From Anaerolineae bacterium (GTDB lineage: Bacteria > Chloroflexota > Anaerolineae > Promineifilales > Promineifilaceae): 64,000 nt of DNA. Below are positions 25,410-33,360 of the stretch, in pieces (position 1 is the first letter of the stretch; each line of letters begins with the position of its first letter). Position numbers and translations under genes: made by a program. Under the pieces are notes generated by a model. That model did not search any database and was not told the DNA's origin. It was given only the letters and a program-made list of their open reading frames with translations. Where the stretch lies: positions 124,001 to 188,000 of the forward strand of contig JAUIAP010000007.1 of NCBI GenBank assembly GCA_030425205.1. Direction: 5' to 3'.

Positions 25410-27467
25410 TTAACCTCCTGCAATTTGCAGTACGTTTTGCGGAATAGCGTCTTGTGCGACTGGCTCTATTTGATAGAGGTATTGATCGCGTTGATAGGAG
25501 CGCATCACAACATCCTCATACCATGATTCCCATGAGAGCCATGCTGTGCTGGTGCAGTCGATGGTGTAGGAACTTTGCTGCTTTTGCAGCGGAACCGCCT
25601 CACCCTCCAACACACCTTGATAAAACTCCCAGATGTTGTGGGAAAGCATTAGGTTGATGTCGGCAAAGCGGAACGGGATGCGGATGAGGCTCTTGTTGAG
25701 CAGAATCGCATCGTGCAGAAGGATGGGATTGGTTGCGATTCCGCGCTGCATCATGCTCAGGAAGAGAATCTCTTCGACCTCTTTGTACATGTCGTTCAAC
25801 TGACCCTTGGTAATCAGGTCGATGATCATGAACTCATGTGCCGGCCACCAAATGCCGAGATACTCTTCAGAGGGAACATACTCTGGCTTGCCCGCCTGAT
25901 TGGTGCGGGCGAATTGGGTGAACTGCTCGCGGATATGGGCGCAAATCGGGTAGAAACGTTCGTCTGCATCCATGATCCATTCGATCATCTGCTTGTAGGT
26001 CACGCCATAATGTTCGGCCAGCGTCACAAAGACGACTTGCAGCAAGCGGTTGAAGTGCAGCATTTCGACAAACCAGGCAAACGTTTTGGCGCGCACCCAA
26101 TCTTCAGCCGGCATACTGGCGGTGTAGAGAACGTTTTCGAGATATTCGCGGATCTCTTTTTCGGCCGAAAGTGACAGCTCTTCGTACTCGTGAATAATTT
26201 CAACAGGTTTGGAGACAATGCCGTGCTGCTCGCAGTAGGCGGGGTCGTTCATTTCGGCGTTGGGCAGCACCGAGCAGTTGTAGAGCGCGATGCGGTTGTG
26301 CTGTCCGCTGTCGATCACTTCAGAGATACCATTTGTGAATGTCTCATAGGTCTCACCGGGCAAGCCCAAAATCAAATCGGTGTAGGTCGGAATTCCATCG
26401 CGGCGGTAGCGTCGCTGTAGCTCAAGGAATGAGTCGAGCGAGATATTTTGGCGGCGGATAATTTGCAAAGTATGTGGGTCGGTCGATTGGAGCGAGAGCG
26501 TGACACCGGCCGTCGTGATCTCGCTAAAAATTTTCTGCACTTGATACGATCGTTCGGTGGCGTTTTTGGTGTTCTGCACGCTGATCGCCATAAAGTGACG
26601 GCGATCTTTGCTCGTATCGACTAACATTCGCGCAATCTCGACGTCACGCGGGAAGATGCCAAAGTTGGCATCACACACAAAGAGATGCTGAATGCGCTGG
26701 TCGATAAACCAGTTGATCTCCTGCTCCAAGCGATCCATCCCAAAGCGGAAAACTTTTGCCGCCGTCGCCGATCCCCAATCACAAAATGTGCAGGAGAAGG
26801 GACAGCCGCGATTGGTTTCCCACATGACCAACCAGCGAAAATCGGGGTTGGCTGCGATCAGGTTGTCGAAGGTGCCTTCAATATAAGGCGAGGGCAGCTG
26901 TGTTAAATCCCGCAGTCGAGGCGCACGCAGGTTGGTGACAAATTCATCATCTGCGTTGAGATAGCTAATCGATGGGACATCATCGGGGGTGTGGTCTGGT
27001 AGTCGGCGCAAGATCTCATTAAAGACGCGCTCGCCTTCGCCATGACAGACGATGTCGATAAAGGGGTTTTCGCGCAAGAACGCTTCGGGGCTGTCTGGCA
27101 CTTGTGGCCCGCCGAAGACGATCAGCATGTCTGGGTTCTGCGCTTTGAGTGCTTCTGCGATGGCGAGTGATTGGCGGATATTCCAGACGTATGCGCTGAA
27201 GCCGACGATATCGGCCGATTGTAAGTGCTCAACCGCCTCAGCCACGGGGGTTGGCTTGAAGATGGGCAACAAAAAGTTGTAGCGATCGGGTGCTTGTTGT
27301 TGTGCGTATGCCTGCAATAGTCCCACCGAATAGGGCAGATAGACATACTGTCCGGGAGTTTGCCATGAACGCTTGCGCACAGGCATTCCGTTGACGATTC
27401 GCCACTGTGGCTTTTGTCGTCGCGCCCATGTCATTTCGCCGATCTGCACCAATCCAACTGTAAACAT
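25410..27467 (-). CDS. B12-binding-type radical SAM RiPP maturase
   Basis: This 685-residue protein has an N-terminal Rossmann-like cobalamin-binding region (ADIVGFSAYVWNIRQSL; IVFGGPQVPDSPEAFL) and then a radical SAM core with the cluster motif CPFSCTFCDWGSA near residues 218-228 (CxxxCxxC). A long C-terminal extension follows. Families of this build that sit next to NHLP-type precursors perform methylations or other radical changes on ribosomal peptides. It is the first enzyme gene after the precursor; ATG 27467 has AAGGAT upstream. A hairpin at 27501-27534 separates it from the precursor gene. Exact chemistry is not predictable. It could also act on a fatty or isoprenoid substrate, but position favours the peptide. 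Confidence 0.88.
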   Translation of the reverse strand: MFTVGLVQIGEMTWARRQKPQWRIVNGMPVRKRSWQTPGQYVYLPYSVGLLQAYAQQQAPDRYNFLLPIFKPTPVAEAVEHLQSADIVGFSAYVWNIRQSLAIAEALKAQNPDMLIVFGGPQVPDSPEAFLRENPFIDIVCHGEGERVFNEILRRLPDHTPDDVPSISYLNADDEFVTNLRAPRLRDLTQLPSPYIEGTFDNLIAANPDFRWLVMWETNRGCPFSCTFCDWGSATAAKVFRFGMDRLEQEINWFIDQRIQHLFVCDANFGIFPRDVEIARMLVDTSKDRRHFMAISVQNTKNATERSYQVQKIFSEITTAGVTLSLQSTDPHTLQIIRRQNISLDSFLELQRRYRRDGIPTYTDLILGLPGETYETFTNGISEVIDSGQHNRIALYNCSVLPNAEMNDPAYCEQHGIVSKPVEIIHEYEELSLSAEKEIREYLENVLYTASMPAEDWVRAKTFAWFVEMLHFNRLLQVVFVTLAEHYGVTYKQMIEWIMDADERFYPICAHIREQFTQFARTNQAGKPEYVPSEEYLGIWWPAHEFMIIDLITKGQLNDMYKEVEEILFLSMMQRGIATNPILLHDAILLNKSLIRIPFRFADINLMLSHNIWEFYQGVLEGEAVPLQKQQSSYTIDCTSTAWLSWESWYEDVVMRSYQRDQYLYQIEPVAQDAIPQNVLQIAGG

Positions 27468-27500
27468 AATTGCATCCTTGATCGATAAAAATCATTTTAC

Positions 27501-27534
27501 GACGGTAACAGCCAGCGGACTGACTGCTACCGTC
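27501..27534 (-). terminator. Hairpin between precursor and enzymes (likely attenuator)
   Basis: Read on the minus strand, GACGGTAGCAGTCAG pairs with CTGGCTGTTACCGTC (13 of 15 pairs plus G-U) around a TCCG loop. About ten bases later comes TTTTT (27486-27490). It begins about 50 bases after the precursor stop, a position where RiPP operons often stop most transcripts so that precursor outnumbers enzymes. Confidence 0.6.
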
Positions 27535-27585
27535 ATGGTTCCCTTGTAGGTTCCGGGTGTCATCATTGAGAAATAATTGTGGGTA

Positions 27586-27999
27586 TCAGGTACAGCAGGT
27601 GCAGGGTGTGCAGCAGCAGCAGTAGTCGCAAGAAGAGCAGCCACCAGCGATGGGGGCCATCTCTTCTGCCTGCTGAACACCACCCGCGATGACATCTAGC
27701 TCGTTGTCTGAGAGCGCCATGTCATTGATGTCGAAGTCGTCCGGTTTCTTTGCGAGCAGCAAGTCATACTGACCGCTTTCCTCGCCACGCTCCCATGCTT
27801 CGATCTGATCGTCGATAGAACCTTCACCTGTCGGCTCCAGCAAAACGACGCTCACATGGCCTGTTTCTGGAACTTCAATTCCATAGCCAGACAGCGCTTC
27901 ACGCGGGTTTTCAACAACATATTCGAAATACTCGTCACTAGCCCACGTCCGAACCATCAGACGCGAGTAGCTTTGCAGGAATGTTGATTTGTCGATCAT
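27586..27999 (-). CDS. RiPP precursor: NHLP leader with Cys-rich TOMM core
   Basis: The precursor has 137 residues. Residues 1-105 are a nitrile-hydratase-alpha-like leader (WASDEYFEYVVENPREAL; GIEVPETGHVSVVLLEP; then an acidic stretch and LSDNELDVIAGG). A double glycine at 106-107 is the expected cut site of the C39 transporter, and a second GG occurs at 119-120. The tail CSSCDYCCCCTPCTCCT holds nine cysteines, two serines and three threonines in 17 residues, all possible heterocycle sites. ATG 27999 follows AAGGAGTTAGTGCC. It is the first gene of the operon. Bacterial metallothionein is an alternative reading of the tail, but the leader, the adjacent YcaO/SagB genes and the C39 exporter favour a RiPP. 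Confidence 0.92.
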   Translation of the reverse strand: MIDKSTFLQSYSRLMVRTWASDEYFEYVVENPREALSGYGIEVPETGHVSVVLLEPTGEGSIDDQIEAWERGEESGQYDLLLAKKPDDFDINDMALSDNELDVIAGGVQQAEEMAPIAGGCSSCDYCCCCTPCTCCT

Positions 28000-28461
28000 A
28001 AGGCACTAACTCCTTGATATTTCTATCGGGGTTTGTTATCTTTAGGTTTGAGCGAGTTCTCAACGATGACAATGTCAACTGAGTGCAGATAGCTCCGTAT
28101 AAGCTGCTCTGCATTCAGGTTGGCAACAAAATTAGTTGGCTACTGAACGTAGCAATCCAAATTTTCCCCCCAGCATCTTCATCAATTTAATCTCTGCAAG
28201 ACACCTTGGTTGTTTATTTGAATCTAAGGCTATTTTGACGGATCTTGGCGTTTACCACATGGTGCTGTGACGCTAATTCGATGAGCTAGATTTCATAAGT
28301 TGATTGTGACATTGGGATGGGGCGACTGTGACTTTTATCCTATAGGTGCAGGCGCATCTGCGAGTCCCCATGCATCGATTCGGCCGTACGGCAGGCATAA
28401 CAAAGTGACAACAGCTATTTGTTTTTATCTCTACGGGCGGATGACAACGAGGCTTAGCCAG

Positions 28462-28532
28462 ACTCGCCGCCTACGGCGGCGAGTAAAAATCTATTTGTGG
28501 GTAATTGGGGGCATCTGCCCCCAATTACCCAC
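28462..28532. terminator. Two adjacent strong hairpins
   Basis: ACTCGCCGCC (28462-28471) pairs exactly with GGCGGCGAGT (28475-28484), followed by AAAAAT. Then GTGGGTAATTGGGGGCA (28497-28513) pairs exactly with TGCCCCCAATTACCCAC (28516-28532). Neither arm codes for anything. They may insulate the response-regulator gene from the RiPP operon or be remnants of palindromic repeats. Confidence 0.5.
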
Positions 28533-28558
28533 CACAACTCTTTTCGCCGCGCTGCTTG

Positions 28559-28701
28559 GTCTTCAAAAAATTAATTCGGTATCGGTAATCGATCTGTCAT
28601 TCCAGCGAAGGCGGGAATCCACTCTTCTGGCGAGGATGTTTCGGGAAATCCAATTCCCGAAACACGGTGATTTTGTTACCTGATCTATTTTTTAAGCTGC
28701 A
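28559..28701 (-). repeat. Dispersed ~140-bp repeat, copy B
   Basis: This is a full unit from TCTTCAAAAAATTAATTCGG to TTTTTAAGCTGC, in opposite orientation to copy A. It includes the two characteristic inverted sequences, GCGAAGGCGGGAATCC and TTTCGGGAAATCCAATTCCC. It is nearly identical to copy C at 34383. No open frame is conserved between copies, so it is non-coding. Confidence 0.82.
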
Positions 28702-28804
28702 ACAGGCGCGGTGTATTCACCAAAGTCTCGTTACAGTATGAGGGATGGCAATTAATAGGGAGGGGGATGAGGCGTGGAAGGAGGATGGAGGCGTTTGATG
28801 GAAG

Positions 28805-29467
28805 TCAGAACAGCTCAAGACAATCAGACTGCACAAGACGATTTTGCCATGCCCATGCAACCGCTTCCGCACGTGAGCTGACGTTGGGCAGCTTGCGGTA
28901 GATTGCGGCCAGGTGACTTTTGAACGTGTTTGCCTTGATGTTCAGCTCAGCCAAAATTTCGCGCTCCGTCTTGCCTTTGGCAACCATGCAGAGTATTTCC
29001 GTTTCGCGCTTGGTCAACTCCAGTGCGGGCTGATTGCGATTGCTGATCATGCGGCGGATAACCTGTGGGCTGAAAACAACTTCACCACAGGCGACCTTTG
29101 TGACTGCTTGACGAATAAAGGTCGGGGTTTCATCTTTAAGGATAAACCCTTTTGCGCCATAGGAGATGGCTTGAAAGGCATACTCGGGTTCGGAGTAGCC
29201 CGTTAGGATGAGATAGCAGGGGGTTGTCACTTCTGTGCGGAGTCGCAAAATGTCAATGCCAGACAGTTCGGGCATATTGATATCGAGGACAACAACATCG
29301 GCCGAAACTGTATCAATCAGATGCAGCGCTTCCTTCCCGTTGCTCGCTTCACCCACAACCGTAATTGCTGTGGTGGCGTTGAGCATGTTGCATATCCCTT
29401 GCCGCACAATTGGGTGATCGTCAGCAATAATGACTCGGATAGTGGGTACAGTATCAAATAGCATCAT
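28805..29467 (-). CDS. NarL/LuxR-type response regulator (1)
   Basis: About 220 residues. The receiver domain has acidic residues in IIADDHPIVRQGI, the phosphorylated Asp in VVVLDINMPELSG, a Thr/Ser position in YLILTGYSE and Lys in GFILKDE. A LuxR-type helix-turn-helix follows (LTKRETEILCMVAKGKTEREILAELNIKANTFKSHLAAIYRKL). It is closely related to the regulator at 30200: both end in SRAEAVAWAWQNRLVQ-like sequence. The start is uncertain: ATG 29467 or 29464, with a TTG-started frame to 29494; no good ribosome binding site is visible. There is no dedicated kinase beside it, so it may share the sensor kinase at 30864 or act as a second output of the pheromone system. It lies nearest to the RiPP operon promoter. 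Confidence 0.93.
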   Translation of the reverse strand: MMLFDTVPTIRVIIADDHPIVRQGICNMLNATTAITVVGEASNGKEALHLIDTVSADVVVLDINMPELSGIDILRLRTEVTTPCYLILTGYSEPEYAFQAISYGAKGFILKDETPTFIRQAVTKVACGEVVFSPQVIRRMISNRNQPALELTKRETEILCMVAKGKTEREILAELNIKANTFKSHLAAIYRKLPNVSSRAEAVAWAWQNRLVQSDCLELF

Positions 29468-29858
29468 ACCATTGACAAGCAACTTGGTTTGCAATGACCA
29501 TTGTTAGCTTGTTTCGATAAGTCAGTTAATATGGCATCTTTATACATTGTGCCAAAACATTTGATATTTCGCCTCAGCAGTCGGTGCTATTTTGACTATG
29601 CTTGTAGAACTATCCTCTATAAAAATTGCAACTGTTGTCGTCACTTACCAAGCCGCCAATGGACAAGTTGGATGCCACGACGACTTATCATGCCCACATC
29701 GGTTGAGGTGAGGTTATGTCAGGTCTTGTTTTAGAAGCACGGGCTGACTGGAATGGAAAATATCCCTCTTGGTGTGTCTGAATGTTGAAAATTCGGCCGA
29801 TAAAAGGCACTTGCGCGACTGATCCAGTCTGCACAAGCACCCCTATTCGGCCGATTGC
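29468..29858. other. Intergenic region without supportable gene
   Basis: About 390 bases between the first regulator and the Gly-rich mini-protein. Two TCGGCCGA octamers occur close together (about 29793 and 29849). A small plus-strand open frame at 29501-29734 has no ribosome binding site and no recognisable features, so I see no gene here. Confidence 0.5.
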
Positions 29859-30053
29859 TTACCAGCTTCCGCCAGCTCCGCCACCACCAAATCCACCGCC
29901 GCCGAAGCCACCAAAGAAACCGCCTTCATCGACAAGCAGATTGCTAATGTCCAGCGCATCAACGCCGCCGCTCACGCTGTAAACCAGCATCGCCAGCACA
30001 GCCACAAGCAGAATCAAGCCCAACAAGCGTGTTTGATTAACCGAAAGATTCAT
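29859..30053 (-). CDS. Mini-protein: membrane helix plus Gly-rich tail ending in Trp
   Basis: The protein has 64 residues: a short N-terminus, one membrane helix (about 10-29, LLGLILLVAVLAMLVYSVSG), a linker (DALDISNLLVDEGG) and a tail of repeated Phe/Gly (FFGGFGGGGFGGGG) ending in GGSW. ATG 30053 has GGAGAG 8 bases upstream, so it is probably a real gene. It follows the ComA-like regulator on the same strand. It could be a small membrane peptide, an exported peptide or a second Trp-ended signal; nothing in it allows a choice. Confidence 0.6.
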   Translation of the reverse strand: MNLSVNQTRLLGLILLVAVLAMLVYSVSGGVDALDISNLLVDEGGFFGGFGGGGFGGGGAGGSW

Positions 30054-30199
30054 CGCATACTCTCCATTGTTGTATTGTGGTTCTTTTCCTGAGTTTGTCA
30101 GTTTTTGGAATTGAACCGTTTAGGTTTGATTTGAGTATAGCGTTGGGTAAGCAAGGGGCATGAAGCCAAAGTCACGTTGCACTGTCACTATGGATTCAA

Positions 30200-30847
30200 T
30201 CAATCCGCCTGAACGATCCGATTTTCCCATGCCCACGTCACCGCTTCTGAACGTGTTCGCACGTTTGGCAACTTGCGATAGATATTGGTGACGTGGTTTT
30301 TGACTGTGCCAATTGCAATGATCAGTTCATCGGCGATTTGTTCGTTGGTGTAGCCGCGTGCAATCAGACGCAACACCTCTAATTCACGGCCGCTGAGGGT
30401 GTGTTCAACGATGGGTCGGCGGCTCAGCAACGCTTTTTGCACTTCGATACTTAATGCGGGTTCTCCACACGCCACCTTGCGCACGCCTTGCGCGATGCGG
30501 GCAGGCTCCTCATCTTTGAGCAAATACCCTTTCGCACCTGCGGCGAATAACGTGGAGACATATTCGCGGTCACAAAATGCACTCAAAATCAAGATATTTG
30601 GGGCTGTTTGGGAATGTTGGGTTGTGTTTGCAAGCTGCATTGCCACTTCAATTCCCTGTATGTCGGGCATATTGATGTCGAGGACAATGACATCTGGCTG
30701 AAGCCGTGCGGCCAGTTGAAGCGCCTCCGTGCCGTTACTAGCCTCACCAACCACCGTAATATCATCATAGCGATTGAGTTCGCTTTTTATGCCAGATCGC
30801 ACAACATGATGGTCGTCAGCTAGGAGAACGCGGATTGATTTAGTCAT
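30200..30847 (-). CDS. ComA-like LuxR-type response regulator (2)
   Basis: The 215 residues match the size of Bacillus ComA. The receiver has LLADDHHVVRSGI, phospho-acceptor VIVLDINMPDIQG, ILSAFCDRE and GYLLKDEEP. The C-terminal LuxR-type DNA-binding domain is LSGRELEVLRLIARGYTNEQIADELIIAIGTVKNHVTNIYRKL. The gene lies 16 bases after the kinase stop, so the two form a cognate pair. By analogy with ComA it would be phosphorylated when the pheromone binds the kinase and would activate target operons; possible targets are its own locus and the RiPP operon. The ribosome binding site before ATG 30847 is weak, which suggests coupling to the kinase gene. Confidence 0.95.
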   Translation of the reverse strand: MTKSIRVLLADDHHVVRSGIKSELNRYDDITVVGEASNGTEALQLAARLQPDVIVLDINMPDIQGIEVAMQLANTTQHSQTAPNILILSAFCDREYVSTLFAAGAKGYLLKDEEPARIAQGVRKVACGEPALSIEVQKALLSRRPIVEHTLSGRELEVLRLIARGYTNEQIADELIIAIGTVKNHVTNIYRKLPNVRTRSEAVTWAWENRIVQAD

Positions 30848-30863
30848 AGTTTATTGAGTCAGT

Positions 30864-33242
30864 TTACACGGCCACTGCCGTTGGCAGTCGCAGTATGATA
30901 GTGGTTCCATTTCCCGGATCTGATTGCAAGTGAAACGTGCCGGCGATTAGCTCGACGCGCTCCCGAATACCCACAAGCCCAAAATGCTTCTGCGCCATCA
31001 AGTGTCCGAGCCGTTCAGGCAGGGCAAATCCAATGCCATTATCTGTGATCCGACATTCGATTTCACAGGAGGAAAGCAATAATGATACCTCAACCTGCAT
31101 GGCATGGGCATGTTTGATGACGTTGTTCAACGCCTCCTGCGTGCATTGAAAGATGCACATTGTCACCTCTTCGGCAATCTCGATTGCACGGTCCCCTTCT
31201 ACATTTAGCTCAATGGCGATATGGTGGCGTTCCTCAAATCGGCCGATCAGCGAACGCACGCCAGAGACTAATCCCAGATCGAGGGCGGGCGGGCGCAAAT
31301 CGTAGCATAAGTCGCGGGTTGTCTGGATCAGTTCACGTAATGATTGGCTTATTCTGCCATCGCTGGCGATTGGGGATGAGGGGGAATCGGCCGATTGTAA
31401 CTCCGCCAGTTGGTAGCGAAACCCGACCAACTCTTGAATCACATTATCGTGTAAATCGCGTGCAATCCGCTTGCGCTCATCAGTCCGCACAGTCACCAAA
31501 CGCCGTTGGTATAGCTCACTCTCTTGCACCTGCTGCTCAAGCGATGTGATCAACTGCACGTTTTGTAACGCCATGCTGATTTGACGCGCCGTTACAACCA
31601 GAATGTCCAAATCTGTCTCGTTGAACATGCTGCCCCCATGCTTCGGCCCCAAGATGATCACGCCAATTGTGCCGCGATGACCCAGCACAGGCACCCACAG
31701 CTTGGCATCCTCAATAGCCATCAACGAACTTTCCGTCTCGTTAAGTGAACTGTCGGCAAGACTTTCTCGTAGTGCCAAAACGGTGGTGGGAGAGAGTCGC
31801 GTTTTTAGCTGTGCCACGATATGGGGGATGTATTCCAGCGTCACCCTGTCCAGCTCCATCGGCGGGTGGCCATGCCCAAACCACGCCTCATACTTTTCCT
31901 TTGTATCGGCATGCGGCAGTAAAACCCCCACCCACTTAACACGCATCGCTCGTTGCAGCACGCTCCCCAGCGACTCAACAAAGGTCAGCGAGTTCATATT
32001 CTCGTTAATCGTCGTCGAGACAGCTTCGACAACAGATGAATAGTCATACCAGCCGCCATAGAACTGCTTTGTGATCCACTTGTTGACCCCTTTGTTGATC
32101 GGGTTGGCTAAAATCGTCGGGATAAATGCCGCCACGAGTCCAACAAGCGTGTAGGGGGAGTCGGTCAGCGGATTGACAAACCATTGGGTCACGACGATGA
32201 TCGCAAAGTAAATCGCAATCAACAAAAATCCCGTCATGACGAGACTGGCAGAGCGGTTGATGTATCGCTCCAGCGGAATGATGCGAAACTTGTTGATGGC
32301 ATATCCATAGCCGAGTGGGATAAAGCTCATACAAAGCAGCGTATAGTTTGCGGCGATGATGTCGTCATCAAACAAAAATGTCGGCACGAGCGTAAAAATC
32401 AAAAACGGCAAAAATCCGATACAGGTGGAAAGAACAATGACGCCAACCTGCTGACGTTCGATCCCATCTTCTAAACGAACCATCGCCCGAATGAGCAGGG
32501 CTAGCACGATCACCAGACCGAGTGAGATCCAAGGCAGATAGCTGATGCCAAAGAGATCAAAGAGCCAGTTACTTTCGGCCGATCTAAATGCCAATTCGAC
32601 TGATAGAAGGAATCCTAACAACCCAATTGTGTAGCCAGCGGCTGTAAACGGCCGATACCCTTTCCCCATCTGCTTGATCGGAAAGACCAAGTGGAAATTG
32701 ACAATTGTGGGGACGAGTAGCCAGACTAATCCGATCGACAAATAGGCCGGCCAGCTTGGGATGCTGACGTTGCCAAATGCCAACACCAACGCCATGAGTT
32801 GACACCAGCAAAATAACAAAATTGTCGTGATTGAGTGACGATAGCGATATTGCACAACGGCCGTGCTGACAAGCCAAAATGCGAGTGCGACAAGCAAGAC
32901 CAGCAGCTCTCTGATCACATCGAGAAGTGGAACGCGATAGATCAGCGGCACGTCGAATGTTAACGGCTGATCGTCGCGCAAGACGGTCACCTCGACAATA
33001 TCACCCTTATTCCAGTAGAAAAATGGGAAGGCACTCTCTTCAATTGGAAGACCGTCGATTGCTACAACGGTGTCATCAAGTTGAAAGGGGGTTGTCGGCT
33101 CGACATATTCAATATGACCATTCGCGCTGTCCCAACTAATACTCAACTGTGGTTGTGACACGCTGCGCGTTGCAGACCACACGATCAAGACGAGTGTCGC
33201 AACCGAAATGACGAGCATGATGTGGCGTGCCATTGCGTTCAT
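30864..33242 (-). CDS. ComP-like multi-membrane histidine kinase
   Basis: The protein has 792 residues (Bacillus ComP is about 770). After a first helix (7-25) comes an extracytoplasmic PDZ-like domain (about 30-105; QLDDTVVAIDGLPIEES). About seven to eight more helices follow to residue 390; the stretch FLPFLIFTLVPTFLF followed by IPLGYGYAINKFRI is very like the corresponding ComP region as I recall it. Then come a GAF-like region and a HisKA_3 kinase: ERKRIARDLHDNVIQEL with the phospho-accepting His near residue 590, N-box ECTQEALNNVIKHAHA and G-boxes DNGIGF and GLVGIRERVE. The gene is followed by the ComA-like regulator. It should sense the modified peptide from outside. Other Chloroflexota kinases of this build exist, so the ComP role depends on the flanking ComQ- and ComX-like genes. 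Confidence 0.88.
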   Translation of the reverse strand: MNAMARHIMLVISVATLVLIVWSATRSVSQPQLSISWDSANGHIEYVEPTTPFQLDDTVVAIDGLPIEESAFPFFYWNKGDIVEVTVLRDDQPLTFDVPLIYRVPLLDVIRELLVLLVALAFWLVSTAVVQYRYRHSITTILLFCWCQLMALVLAFGNVSIPSWPAYLSIGLVWLLVPTIVNFHLVFPIKQMGKGYRPFTAAGYTIGLLGFLLSVELAFRSAESNWLFDLFGISYLPWISLGLVIVLALLIRAMVRLEDGIERQQVGVIVLSTCIGFLPFLIFTLVPTFLFDDDIIAANYTLLCMSFIPLGYGYAINKFRIIPLERYINRSASLVMTGFLLIAIYFAIIVVTQWFVNPLTDSPYTLVGLVAAFIPTILANPINKGVNKWITKQFYGGWYDYSSVVEAVSTTINENMNSLTFVESLGSVLQRAMRVKWVGVLLPHADTKEKYEAWFGHGHPPMELDRVTLEYIPHIVAQLKTRLSPTTVLALRESLADSSLNETESSLMAIEDAKLWVPVLGHRGTIGVIILGPKHGGSMFNETDLDILVVTARQISMALQNVQLITSLEQQVQESELYQRRLVTVRTDERKRIARDLHDNVIQELVGFRYQLAELQSADSPSSPIASDGRISQSLRELIQTTRDLCYDLRPPALDLGLVSGVRSLIGRFEERHHIAIELNVEGDRAIEIAEEVTMCIFQCTQEALNNVIKHAHAMQVEVSLLLSSCEIECRITDNGIGFALPERLGHLMAQKHFGLVGIRERVELIAGTFHLQSDPGNGTTIILRLPTAVAV

Positions 33243-33360
33243 CTGTCTCTCTTGCTCCTAGAACTGTTCCAAGCTAGTTAGTCGTGGTGTAATGTAATGG
33301 GGTCTTGTATGGATTTCAGCATTTCAAGGGACCAGTCAGATAAACTGACGCCTGAAAACC

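Larger units (their letters stand above)
28000..28804. other. Intergenic region upstream of RiPP operon
   Basis: No gene is supportable in these ~800 bases. They must hold the promoter of the RiPP operon (reading left) and the 3' end of the response-regulator transcript. Two strong inverted repeats (28462-28484 and 28497-28532) and repeat copy B (28559-28701) lie here. I could not see a convincing ComA-like dyad or a clear -10/-35 pair. Confidence 0.6.

Noticed and set aside
27492..27695. Second minus-strand frame overlapping the precursor end
   Set aside because: It is in another frame of the precursor gene and the hairpin region; no ribosome binding site.
28000..28560. ComA-box-like dyad (TTGCGG and CCGCAA) upstream of the RiPP precursor
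   Set aside because: I looked for it and did not find a convincing match by eye.
28300..28683. Plus-strand frame upstream of RiPP operon
   Set aside because: It runs through two hairpins and the dispersed repeat, which are not conserved as coding sequence.
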